21,140 nucleotides of DNA from Setomelanomma holmii (GCA_010015745.1 ML978384.1:1-21140), one strand, 5' to 3'. Shown: positions 1 through 9,337, counted from the stretch's first letter. Numbers and translations: made by a program. Notes: generated by a model not told the origin, from the sequence alone.

Positions 1-143
1 CCATCGCGCCCATCTTCTCTGCGCCCATCGCGCCCATCTTCTCTGCGCCCATCGCGCCCATCTTCTCTGCGCCCATCGCGCCCATCTTCTCTGCGACCAT
101 CGCGCCCATCTTCTCTGCGCCCATCGTGCCCATCCCCTCTGCT
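1..143. repeat. 24-bp minisatellite (about six units)
   Basis: Five nearly perfect copies and one diverged copy of a 24-bp unit start at the window edge, so the true array may be longer. Because 24 is a multiple of three, the array is open in all plus-strand frames. In the frame of the downstream ORF it encodes the octapeptide P-I-A-P-I-F-S-A. The fifth unit carries one C-to-A change and the last unit (from 120) several changes. It is either an N-terminal coding repeat or a 5' leader repeat of the next gene. Confidence 0.9.
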
Positions 144-257
144 TCCAACTCTCTTGCCGCCCTCCTCGCATCTCTATCTCCATCGCGCTCGCCTCTTCTG
201 CGCCTATCGCTTACACTCCCGACTCCTCTTCGCACAACCTATCTCACCACGCAAAGT

Positions 258-1019
258 ATGAAGTTACAACCAACATTAAGGGACCAGGAAGGGAACACTG
301 TGCAGTGTCCTGAATGCCGTAACTTGGTGAGCTATGCTACAACCTTGTCGTGCACAGAATGCAAGACCTATCTTTGCCGGAGTTGCAATCGAAAGAATTT
401 TTGTGAATTGCCCAAGCGCCAATGCATTGGCTGTAAGGAGAGGGATGCAAAGCGCCGCAAGCTGCGTATTGATAAAACCGGGCCTGGCGAATCGTCACGG
501 GGAAGATATTGTAGCAAATGCCACCAAACGAAGGGCATAGAGAAGTTCAAGCTCAAGAGAGCGGGATTCACATCTCTTTGCTTGAGCTGTCTTGCAGGAA
601 AAGATTTTGACACAAGGGTACAGCCTCTTATGTTCACAGATACTGGCAAGGACTGGAATCTTGAAATATCCACACCGTTACCGTACCCCAGCCTAACGGA
701 CATATTGGAAATACATAGCTGGTGGACATCGGAAGCTATTGGATGTTTCGAGCCCGATTCTAAGCCGAATTATTCAACGAAGCAGTGCGATTGCTTCTAC
801 TTTCCCATTGCACGATTTCCTGCCCTTCAAAACGACGCTTTGGTGGAGGCAATAAAACGATCGAAACCTTGGCAAGAGGAACAAGAACAAAGGAAAGGAG
901 AGCCCGCAGACGATACCATAGTCACTAGATGTCTTATACTGCAGCTCAAGAAGCGTACTTTGACTAGCAGATGTGTGCTGGTTGCCATAGTAGATGAGGG
1001 TGGAAGTGAGTCTACTTGA
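258..1019 (+). CDS. Cys-rich putative zinc-binding protein, unrecognised family
   Basis: From the first in-frame ATG this encodes 253 aa. The N-terminal half carries CxxC pairs at about residues 17/20, 32/35, 40/43 and 56/59, then a second module C85-x2-C88-x19-C108-x2-C111, the spacing of a treble-clef or zinc-ribbon knuckle. A basic stretch (KRRKLR, about 65-70) separates the two modules. The C-terminal half has no motif I recognise. The start at 258 follows a pyrimidine-rich leader, but the frame stays open leftward through the minisatellite to the window edge, so the real protein may be longer at its N-terminus. A GTGAGT near 1006 could be a splice donor, in which case the C-terminus differs. 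Zinc binding is inferred from spacing only; nucleic-acid or protein binding is equally possible. Confidence 0.6.
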   Translation: MKLQPTLRDQEGNTVQCPECRNLVSYATTLSCTECKTYLCRSCNRKNFCELPKRQCIGCKERDAKRRKLRIDKTGPGESSRGRYCSKCHQTKGIEKFKLKRAGFTSLCLSCLAGKDFDTRVQPLMFTDTGKDWNLEISTPLPYPSLTDILEIHSWWTSEAIGCFEPDSKPNYSTKQCDCFYFPIARFPALQNDALVEAIKRSKPWQEEQEQRKGEPADDTIVTRCLILQLKKRTLTSRCVLVAIVDEGGSEST

Positions 1020-2546
1020 ATTCTAATACAAAAGTGCAGTCCTTCCAGTAGATGACGTCTCCCGTATAAGCTTGCTTTGTCCCTGACCTTTGCAATGATT
1101 CTCCCACCTGAGAACCTTTTCGTTGTATGTTCATGTTCCCGTCCTCTACCGTTATGGTGCAGTTTTCTTTGAGGTCAATCCGACCCATTATAGATTTCTC
1201 ATATCTTTCGGTTCGCATGGTTTCGACGATGCACTAGTTTCTGTCGAGGGAGTGAAGGATATTCAGGATACTGTCAATGTGTAAGGGTTTTATTTCCAGA
1301 AGACATTTGCTCACTAGAACGCACCCAACGCCGATGAAAGTTGAAACGAGTAGAAGAGAGGACTCCGCCACAGCCACTGCGCGTAGCTTAGGAAGGCTTA
1401 TGACTATCCCACGACAAACGAATTATCGAAGTGTCGAAAGTCTTTCTACGCTTGTATGTCCTCGTGTGGTTCGATGTATGCCGTGTGTCGTTCAGTTCAG
1501 GATGGTGTTGTGAGGGGGACCGTGTGTGATACGATGTGTAGAATACTGTGGTAGGTGCCTGACTCACACGAGTGATCTGACCTGAGCAAGCAGACAGCGA
1601 CACTGAGCCCGAGCAGACGTGGCACGCTTCAAGACAAAAATTTGGGAACGATGTGGAAGGCAACATGATTCTCATTCGTCATGGGGAGAAGAGCCTTGGA
1701 GGGGGTACAGAAAGGTGGGGCAAACTTGATGCATGATGAAATGTTCTCCAGCTAAGTTGACCGTGGTCCGTGCCATTGGGCCGCCACGCATTTCGTCTTA
1801 AACACAGAGAGACCAGCAGTCAGCGCAGTCTTTCAGTATACTCATGCTTGATCACTCGTCTTGAGACAATCGATGAATCGAAGTTTGGGTACCGCTGTTT
1901 GAAGCTCTCACGGAAGCTCGTACCCCGCACCGTCAACGCAAGCACAACACCGAGAAGTGAGCCTAGGTTCCCGAAGCATACCAAGTAGGAGAACCGCAAA
2001 TAGCTGCACAAAATGTCATCGGTCGTTGTATCCACTCTGACTTGACGTATCGTGATAACCTCGACCGCATCGCAGTGTAGTGTGCGTAGGGGTGGTTCTG
2101 ATTGGTGCTTCGCGACAGCAAGGTCTAAGATGGCAGAATCGTGTCTTTGTTCGGGCCATTCGGGCTTTGGCCTACACTGCTTCGGACATTCCACTAGGTA
2201 GTGCAGATCGCCGATGCGAGCCGCTCGGTGATGCGAGCCACCCGAACACACACCAAATGCCTATCCACAACATGAGGCTGCGCAACCACCCACAATAGCT
2301 ATTATCTTGAGGTTCTATTGTATAGTAGTAAAAAGGGCAGTGCAATTAATTTGTATTATTTAGAAATCGTGCTAGAAGCTGGACATTGCAGAGTTTTGTC
2401 TTCTTTATTGGAGGTGGTGTTGCAGGCGCCCTACCACTTCCACCACCTTTCGCAGGCTGCGCAACCTGCGCACACTTTGCCTTTAATTATAGCCTTACTA
2501 TCGCCCCCAGAGGTACCAAGTTACACCAGCAACAAGGCCTGCGTGC
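1020..2546. other. about 1.5 kb without a convincing gene
   Basis: Only short ORFs are present. The best is a minus-strand ATG ORF of 68 codons (1218 to 1012) whose end overlaps the 3' end of the Cys-rich gene by 8 bp; nothing in its sequence identifies it. A 143-codon minus ORF near 1820-2251 has no ATG. The stretch around 2310-2370 is AT-rich. I see no RNA gene or transposon end here. Confidence 0.5.
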
Positions 2547-3552
2547 CTAATTGTTGATGCCTTCTCTCACTTCAAACCTGCCTAACGTTTCAAACTCATG
2601 GCACGAAAGAGACACTAGTTGTTTCCTCGTGCCTTGTTCCATCTCGTAATTAAATAACACATCAACCACCTGGTCAGAGATGAACGGTACTTCTGTCCAT
2701 GTCTGGCCATCTTCTCGAAGAACCAACAACGATTTTGTATGAAAGTCCACTCTGTAGTCGTATTCTGTATGGTCGCTCGATCAGAGGCTTACAATGTGCT
2801 TCACTCTCTGTTTCAGAACATCTTCAAACATTTGTGCTGGACAGCTATTGAGTCTGCTGAGTAATTCTTTCACAAAGAAAAATCTCTTGCCGACGTCCTC
2901 CAGCCAGCAGTATTTCCAACTATACTGCTCACGATCCTCATTTGTCGCCTCGTCATGTTTTTCGACCCTAGCAAAGAACTTAATACAGAGAACTGTTGTT
3001 CTCAATGGCCAACTTACCATGTCGCACGGTTGTGGAGCTGATCTTCTAGTGTTGTCCACTCCTTAACAGTCAGGGCTCGGAGAAAGAACCAGAGCTTCTT
3101 CCCACATTCGTTGTAAAATCCGTCGTATTGAGTGTGGGTCCAGAGTTCGTCCGCATTCCTGAAGAAGAAAGAGATTCCTGCACTGGTACCCATTGCTACG
3201 TACGATATTCAACGGATGTATTAATTCTAGAGTTGAAACGAGCGGAAACGTGGGTTGAGAAGGAGGGATTTGCTAAACTACTGTGGGGTGCATTGATGGC
3301 GAGATGCGACTATTTGTCATGTATGGAATCATTACACACCAACGTGGCAGCGAGGCCCCAATAGTCTTGCATTTTGCTAAGGCTGTGTGGATATAATTGA
3401 GATCCATGTCAGTAAGTGGCACGGATGTGAAGCCCATCAATTCTGCGAGCCTGTCGTCCAATACTTACGCCCTGAAACAGTTTGCCTGCATGTCTAACAG
3501 CATTTGTTTCCAAAAAATTCAATGCTTGGTACCAAGTACTGCGCCTCTCCAT
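2547..3552 (-). pseudogene. Relic of a multi-exon gene, unrecognised family
   Basis: Several minus-strand stretches read like real protein and are separated by good splice signals. Exon 1 is 3552-3469 (ATG, residues MERRSTWYQAL...). An intron at 3468-3383 has GTAAGT, a CTGAC branch point and CAG. A piece with residues KMQDYWGLAATLV follows. A later exon at 3158-3018 contains NADELWTHTQYDGFYNECG. A 50-nt intron spans 3017-2968, and an exon at 2967-2793 contains SWKYCWLEDVGKRFFFV. The last piece runs from about 2751 to the TAG at 2547. The frames of exons 1/2 and of the last two exons do not join, and there is a TAG soon after the second piece, so I read this as a decayed gene. An unusual exon structure could rescue parts of it. 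The family and function are not recognised. It lies downstream of the recombinase gene on the same strand. Confidence 0.5.
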
Positions 3553-3977
3553 GATAACAAGCTCGATCAGGAACGTGCTCCGTAGTCGTCTGCGTCGAAG
3601 CACACTCCCTAAGAGTGGCGCAGTTCTATAGAATATATTTCAATGCACGTTGACCAATGATTCAACCAAATTGAGCTTGAGACAGATAGAGATAAGGATC
3701 TGCTTTGAGCGCGTAAGTGCATCAGTCGGATCTCAATGACGGCGAACGACATGCACGGTAGCTGTTCTAAAATGTGCTAGCTGCGATCTGAGTGGCAAAC
3801 TGCTGACATATACCTGATGGAAAAATAGAACGCAGCACATTCCAGAGGTGCATGAGGCTGTGACAGCCCAGTCTTCTATTCCTGGAAACTCTCAGCATAA
3901 ATCACGATGAGAACGCGGACCATGTACATTCAGGTAGCCACAGATTATCAGGGGGAAGGCATTCAAAGCCATTACGT
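3553..3977. other. Gene-free spacer downstream of the recombinase
   Basis: About 425 bp lie between the 3' end of the DUF3435 gene and the start of the relic, both on the minus strand. No ORF, terminator signal or repeat stands out. It presumably holds the 3' UTR of the recombinase gene and the former promoter of the relic. Confidence 0.4.
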
Positions 3978-6339
3978 TTACTCCATATTTTCTGCACTTT
4001 CAGAACCAATGCTTGAGTCTCTTGTTGAGCTCCTCTGCATCCCAATTCCATGCGTAGAAACGCAATGGAGCCTCAGGTCATCTCCGGTGCTATACGTCTC
4101 TTGACAGAGTTGATGAGGACAGCTGAGCGAGGTCCCTTGAAGCACTTTCAGATGCGACTCGATATGTGCCTTGAAATTCCAGGCATCAGTCCATTGTTTG
4201 TTGTCGCTGCAGAACAAGCAACGACCGGGCCTGATGAGCAAAGCTCGCCAAAACACTGTCCCGCACGACAACCCACTACGGTCGGCCTCGCAAGCATGTA
4301 CTGTGGCATTTCCTAGTTCCTGTCCTCGAGGCTTCGACTCTCTTTCCACATGTTGTGCGCAATCGAAACAGTAGAAGCTGCTGTGCACTATGCCGTGGCA
4401 CTTTAGAACGTGTAGTCCGGCATCACGCCTTCTGAGTCGTGAGAGATCCTGACCGCAATACGGACATGTCATGTCTGAAGTGGGCGGACTGACAGGGTGG
4501 GGATACCACACGCAGTATTCCCCTGGCTTTGTCAACGGCAGAAGTGCTTTCACCGACGTGCTGATGGAGATTGTTCTTGAAGTCCATAAGTGATCAATGA
4601 TGGACGCTTGGTGGGTGTTGTATTTTAACATCTGACGAAAGAGTGGCGATGGTTTGGCCTTCACTCGTGCATCTTTCATAACATCAGTGACTCGTTCTGC
4701 ATCCGGTATAGGCGTCTCATTGTTGAGATAAGCCTTTTTTTTCTCCAGGAAATGTAGTCTTCGGGCCTTTCTCATCACGTCGTTGTTTTTGTTCCTCGGA
4801 AATTGTGCCCTAACTTTTTCGATAATGTCGGCGGTAGGATACAGATCGCGTCTTTCCAGCATAGAACCATGAGGCTTGGGTTGGTTCAGATCTCGCGTAT
4901 AAGCGATGCTGCGTGTCAGATCCATGTGAGCCGAATCCTCGGGCAGGTTTCGAACAAGATTTTGTGTATCGATGCCGATGACAGACGAGACGTATGATTG
5001 AAAGATATGATCGTCTTTGTGGGAGATTGCCTTTCTGAACCTCCCGGCGGATACCTTGCCTATAAAGATGATGTCAAAAACGATCTTAGACAAATTCCTT
5101 CCTAGCTGAATTACCTTCTACTCCATTAGCAAAACCGCGTCGAAAACCATAGCATGTTAATGGTTCGTCGTACCCACATCGCTCACCCAGCTGAGTCAGA
5201 TACTTACAAATCGACACAGCGCTCATGATTTTGTCAGTAGAGATTGTCGCTCCGACTAGCTTACGAAGAATTGGGAGGGTTTTCTTGTCTTCAGCTATGC
5301 GAATTTCTCTAGAGTTCGTACCCTCTCGAATCCAGCGATTGTCAAAATCTGCAGGGTTATTGTATTCAACGAAGATTCTGTCTTCTAGTGCCAGGCTCAG
5401 AAACCAGCGTACGGGACAAGCGAAGAACCTTTCTGGAACGGTCTCCTCCTTGAGCGTAATTTGGTCCCTAGATTACATTAGCGGATTGCTTAACATGCTG
5501 TTCGCGTCAAAGTGGCATACTGTTCACTTTCAACGGCGCGCTTGAATTTACGGTTTCGCAATGTCAAGACGATTTGATATATCAACGATCCTGTCCTTTT
5601 GTGCCGAACGAGAGAGAACTTTATATCTTGGTACTTGATACCTTCGTTCGAGCCGCGGTGAACAGATGACTCGACAATCTCACCAGGTCGTACGCCCCAA
5701 TATGAGGTGACAAGTATGTAGAACGTGAGCTGAACCATAATGCGCGGATGTGCATAAGTGTACTCATCACAACACCACAAGTATGTGAGGATCTCTTCAG
5801 TGTCGGCATAGAGGACTACAGGCTTGGATCTTGCTTTGCTAGATGCAAGTTTGGCCCTAGAGAGTACTTCAATGTGCTATGAAAGCATTAGCTATAGTAT
5901 GCGTAATCCTCGCAGGCTGAACATACACTCTTTAAATTGATCTTTGAAGAGTTCGGGTACACGTGGCCTTTGGCTAATTTCACCAGCCGCAGTAGTTGTT
6001 GAAGCTCCTTCACCAGTGTCGAGCGTGCTATACGATTACCGACCCGAGATTGTGCTGTTCTGGTCCTCCAGGTCAGATAGGCCTTGATCCAGTTCTCTTC
6101 GGGGGGCGATTGGAACGGATTCTTGGTCTCTGCCTGTGCAAACGGTGCTGGCAAATGGACCGCAAACCTACAGCCAAAAATAAGCCTTTGTGTAACCTTC
6201 TTGAAAGCACAACGCACCTCTGCCATAGACCTAGCACCCGCGTAACTCCGTCTCTCTCATACTTTTGCACAGCATCTTGGAGTGGGGTCTCTTCGTGCAC
6301 GCCTGCAGCCAATGCTGCTATGTCATCGAATATGTCCAT
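3978..6339 (-). CDS. DUF3435 (FluG-type) tyrosine-recombinase-like protein with C2H2/Cys-His tail
   Basis: Five exons (6339-6218, 6167-5927, 5876-5521, 5467-5115, 5059-3978) join in phase to 717 aa without a stop. The four introns are 50, 50, 53 and 55 nt with GTGCGT, GTATGT, GTATGC and GTAATT donors, and CTAAT branch points are visible in introns 2 and 3. The catalytic set expected of a tyrosine recombinase can be placed: Arg184 in WGVRPGE, Tyr346-x-x-Arg349 in the place of H-x-x-R (CYGFRRGFAN), His371 (ISHKDD) and Tyr380, nine residues after the His. The C-terminal tail carries Cys/His clusters: C556/C559, C588/C591, C638/C641 with H656/H660, and C671/C676 with H689/H694. Such fungal proteins are usually annotated as FluG-domain or DUF3435. 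The DUF3435 family includes captain recombinases of Starship elements, so a role in element excision and integration in the nucleus is plausible. The start is the first ATG of the exon and matches the start in the truncated second copy. Activity is inferred, not shown. Confidence 0.85.
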
Positions 6340-6763
6340 AGTCACGCTGCACAAAGCAAAGCTAATGTATTATCAAGTTCAAATGAATGTAGTAGTGAAG
6401 AAGGTGATTTTCCGAGTGCGCAAACCCGTTAGTTAAATCGTAGCCCGTGATCCTCGCGCTCGACAAGGGAGGTCGAGGCATTCTGAAGGACGCCTAACTC
6501 ATGCATGATACATGATGAAGGTTCTAACCGTCAACATAGCTCGTGCGATATTCTACCTCTCTATCAGCTATTCATGGCTAATCACTTTCCATTTCTAGTT
6601 TGTGATATCCTAGCTAGGGTGTAAGCTAAGCGCCGCCCATTTCCGCATTCTCCGATCTGCGCTAACCGAGTTTGAGTATCCAATGTCAAGAATCCTACAA
6701 TTGAGAATTGGGAATTCATTTTTATACAGACCCAAAAGCTCCTTATATAGAGCTGTGGGAGAA
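6340..6763 (-). promoter_or_regulatory. Upstream region of the recombinase gene
   Basis: About 425 bp between the recombinase ATG and the tRNA-like block hold no ORF of note. On the minus strand a TATATAA sits at 6748-6742 inside a small hairpin (AGCTC/GAGCT arms, about 6753-6736), directly after the tRNA-like block. It could act as a TATA element, but it is far from the ATG. The promoter function is inferred from position only. Confidence 0.3.
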
Positions 6764-6797
6764 TAGTACCACTAAACCACAAGCCCATATTGTTGGA
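6764..6797 (-). repeat. tRNA-Pro-like 5' half, copy A of a 34-bp shared block
   Basis: This block matches 12565-12598 in 32 of 34 positions, the first 24 without mismatch. On the minus strand, starting at 6786, it begins GGGCTTGTGGTTTAGTGGTA. That looks like the acceptor strand and D-arm (box A) of a eukaryotic tRNA-Pro gene; from memory of the yeast and fungal consensus, about 25 of the first 30 bases agree. No box B (GGTTCRANYCC) follows, so it is not a functional tRNA gene. It lies 425 bp upstream of the DUF3435 ATG and reads in the same direction. It could be an integration-site remnant, an element end or a SINE fragment. Confidence 0.65.
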
Positions 6798-7057
6798 ATC
6801 AATGATTTGATATGAAAACCAAATTACGAAAATCATATATCATGCGGAAAACTCTGCTGAACATGCTGAGGGCATTAAACCACTAGCCCGGCACAATTTT
6901 TAATAAAAGCCGCATAAAATAATGCAATATATGTACCGGAAATTTGAAAGCTGTACTTCAGGAGCAGTTTTAAATCATCTCGGGTTCCAAAAAATCTCAA
7001 TTAGCTGCACAACTCAGTTCTCCATGCATAGAGCGGTTTTGCGGTTATATACTCATA
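6798..7057. other. AT-rich spacer
   Basis: An AT-rich stretch without ORFs lies between the tRNA-like block and the promoter of the next plus-strand gene. It contains many TATA/ATAT runs but no terminal inverted repeat or recognisable gene. Confidence 0.4.
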
Positions 7058-7097
7058 TTGAGGCTAGCACATGAAATTTATTCTCGAAAGGTAAGGA

Positions 7098-7329
7098 CAC
7101 GTGAGCGCGCAGAAAGGCGCTCCTTATCAGCGGCCGGCGCGTGGCTTGCGCATCAGCAAACAGTAGCCAATCATGCACTAATACTCGTATCCATCACCCT
7201 GCCGCAGAATAGGGTGTCGCAATATCGCACAGTTCATCAAGCGCGCGCTACTTATTTATCCATTATCATAGAGTGCTTACGCACAAGGGCCGAAGCGATG
7301 GCGTTCCCGCCATTTTAGGTTTGCACGTG
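7098..7329 (+). promoter_or_regulatory. Putative promoter with CACGTG boxes and CCAAT
   Basis: Two CACGTG palindromes (7098-7103 and 7324-7329) and a CCAAT (7167-7171) lie 85-320 bp upstream of the ATG at 7414. CACGTG is bound by bHLH factors and CCAAT by the HAP complex in fungi. Position relative to the gene is the only other support. Confidence 0.3.
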
Positions 7330-7413
7330 ACCAAGCATGAGGCGCAGCTACTGTATCTTGATCTTCTGTTCCCCGCCTCCACCATTGCACTCGACACACA
7401 TTTCGGCCCCGTC

Positions 7414-8169
7414 ATGGACAGCCTGCGCAGTCTAATCCGTCCCACGCCACCGCCCCCATCTGATAGCGCACGTTTCACAAATCCGGTGCAACGTCCGAGG
7501 CACTTGTGCGGTCCGCGAACCGTCTACGATAGCATCAAAGATCTCAGTAAACGTGTCGATTTCTACGAAGAAATCACCATATTCGCTTGGCCGTCACGCG
7601 GAGGTGTGATTGTACTTGAGAGGCCCTGTCTTGCAGACTTTGACTTTCTCGGCCTCGACCGTCTCGATCCACCGAAGAAGCGTCACGCCACTCAACAAGA
7701 GGAAGACGACTTTGCTCAGCGCTTACTATTGCTCGGTGGGAAGTGGTGGGACTCTCCCGCTAGACACGCCCTCTTCATTGAACCCAACCACTCGCAAGAT
7801 GAGGAGGTAATGGCTGCTCAGCCTGAGCCGACGGCGAGGGAAAACGCGTGGGTTGGTGCCGCATGGCCTAGCTCAGGCGGACTTGTCGTAGCTGAGTGGC
7901 CGACAATGATGTACCCTGGTGGACGCATGGACGAGGTCACTCCAGACGATGTGTCGAGATTGTTCTTATGTATGACAATGGACGAGAAGGCTGCAGTGCT
8001 GATGGACAGACTTGGAGGGAAGAGGTGGAAAGGAGTGGAGGATTACGAGGGCAAAGCTTTCATTGGCAGCTGGGTAAACCATCGAGGCGAAGTTGGCGAA
8101 CTTCAACAAACGTGGCCAAACGAGGGAGAGAGCCAGAATCTTGGCGGTAAAGCTCTGCCTGGTCAATGA
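7414..8169 (+). CDS. Conserved-looking protein with internal WPSxGG duplication
   Basis: A single uninterrupted exon encodes 251 aa. The ORF extends further 5', but 7414 is its first ATG and is preceded by a typical leader. Two related halves are visible. The first has WPSRGGVIVLERP at about 59-71 and GGKWW at 108-112. The second has WPSSGGLVVAEWP at 151-163 and GGKRW at 201-205. The spacing between the paired motifs is nearly equal (49 and 50 residues), which argues for an ancient tandem duplication of a module of about 90 residues. An acidic, Glu/Asp-rich stretch joins them. There is no signal peptide or membrane segment. I do not recognise a characterised family; an ascomycete-specific protein of unknown function is my best description. 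Confidence 0.75.
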   Translation: MDSLRSLIRPTPPPPSDSARFTNPVQRPRHLCGPRTVYDSIKDLSKRVDFYEEITIFAWPSRGGVIVLERPCLADFDFLGLDRLDPPKKRHATQQEEDDFAQRLLLLGGKWWDSPARHALFIEPNHSQDEEVMAAQPEPTARENAWVGAAWPSSGGLVVAEWPTMMYPGGRMDEVTPDDVSRLFLCMTMDEKAAVLMDRLGGKRWKGVEDYEGKAFIGSWVNHRGEVGELQQTWPNEGESQNLGGKALPGQ

Positions 8170-8818
8170 GTTCTCTCACCCAGAGAGTCAACCTTGGAAA
8201 AGATTGTATATGAGCCGCGAGTCTCTCTTTTGACGCAGAGGCTCCAAGATCAGGTTTTCCCATTTTCATCATACATCTACGGATATCCCTCGGACACGCT
8301 ATCTCGCGATGCGATTGCCACTACGAGTTGCATTACAATTTGCTGCGTCGCTTTTCCAGCGCTCAAAGAAGTTGCACCATCAATCGAGTCCTGGATTCAA
8401 TGCGGTGGAGTGGCGCTGGCGACAGGCTCGCCTGGACGGTACGGAACGCACCTGTGCACCGCCGTCCTGCCGCGCCTCATTCAGGCCCACCATCAATTTC
8501 CTCGTCTAGCACCTCGATGTGAAGTTCTGGTCTCGCTGATGAGTACGCGCCCTGTGGCCTGCAAAGGTGGTTGCTTTACCGCCGCCCGGAGCCTTATCCG
8601 ATGGTTTAAGCTTCAGGGGTCATTCCTCGCGGTGGGCAGGCACGACGGCACACGGGCACAGTCACAATTGAGCATTTCGCTTCTTTTCTGAGTCTTCGCG
8701 TTCATTGCAAGTTTTCTCGATATTTTCCCCAATCCTTCGTTCTGTCCCGGCCCAGCAAACCGTTGTCTATTCCAGTCTTGACTACGCTCTTCTCGTCCGT
8801 ATCATCTGGATATCGACG
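8170..8818. other. Intergenic region
   Basis: About 650 bp between plus-strand genes. The ORFs here start at non-ATG codons and look random. The last 120 bp are rich in pyrimidine tracts (TTTTCTCG, CTTCGTTCTGTCC), as in promoters and 5' leaders of filamentous fungi, which supports a gene starting at 8819. Confidence 0.45.
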
Positions 8819-9337
8819 ATGGCAATGGCCCCACGTCAACCGGATATCAACCTGAATCCTGCTCAGATGTTGCGCCGCAAATTTAGCCCCAGCGACTCGC
8901 GGTTTTATCAACCACGCCGCGAGAGCAAACCTAAATTGATGCAACAACTCTGCAAAGCGAACGCCAAGCGCGGAGCAAAGATTTCAACGAGGCTGACTTT
9001 GCACGTCCTTCAACACATGGACGAATGGTCATTCACGAATTTCTGTGCCTCAGTATCACATTGTCTAGCAAAGTCCTACCTCAATGTCATCCTAAGGTTC
9101 CGTTGCCGCGATACGCTTTCATGTCTTCGAATCCTTGCACTTCACAGTCAAGACCTGTGCCACAGCGGTACATCTATGCTCCGGAGGGGCTACCTCCTCC
9201 CTGCGAATGTTGGGGGCCGTAAGGTTTGTAGAAACCCAGCATTTGGCAAGATGTATAAGAAGAGGCGTGTTTTCGCAGAGGAGTCTTTCAAGATCGAATC
9301 AAGATCTCCTTCACATTCAAATTTCTTTATTCTCTGA
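8819..9337 (+). CDS. Possible small gene, hypothetical, frame uncertain
   Basis: The ATG at 8819 follows a pyrimidine-rich leader and opens 172 codons. The first 50 residues or so (PDINLNPAQMLRRKFSPSD) look protein-like and are basic. Further on, a different plus frame gives a more convincing sequence: KDFNEADFARPSTHG, then a Pro/Cys-rich end PEGLPPPCECWGP that stops at 9222. The two frames cannot both be right without an intron or frameshift near 8970, where I see no canonical splice pair. It may therefore be an intact 172-aa gene, a frame-shifted relic, or a gene with an unrecognised intron. No domain is recognised. It ends 52 bp before the metallopeptidase start. Confidence 0.35.
   Translation: MAMAPRQPDINLNPAQMLRRKFSPSDSRFYQPRRESKPKLMQQLCKANAKRGAKISTRLTLHVLQHMDEWSFTNFCASVSHCLAKSYLNVILRFRCRDTLSCLRILALHSQDLCHSGTSMLRRGYLLPANVGGRKVCRNPAFGKMYKKRRVFAEESFKIESRSPSHSNFFIL

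Noticed and set aside
1820..2251. A 143-codon minus-strand ORF
   Set aside because: It has no ATG, lacks any motif or leader, and its composition looks random.
5191..5207. A 17-nt intron-like string (GTAAGT, CTGAC, CAG) on the minus strand inside recombinase exon 4
   Set aside because: It is far too short to splice, and removing it would create an immediate stop (TCT GGG TGA). Read through, it encodes CKYLTQ in a conserved-looking context.
6407..6418. A 12-bp string (ATTTTCCGAGTG) shared with 11601-11612, near both recombinase copies
   Set aside because: Many 12-mers are shared by chance in 21 kb, and the two sit at non-equivalent places relative to the genes.
8194..8691. A 165-codon plus ORF before the small gene
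   Set aside because: It opens at TTG, its later ATGs have poor context, and it overlaps other short ORFs. It reads as promoter and intergenic DNA.
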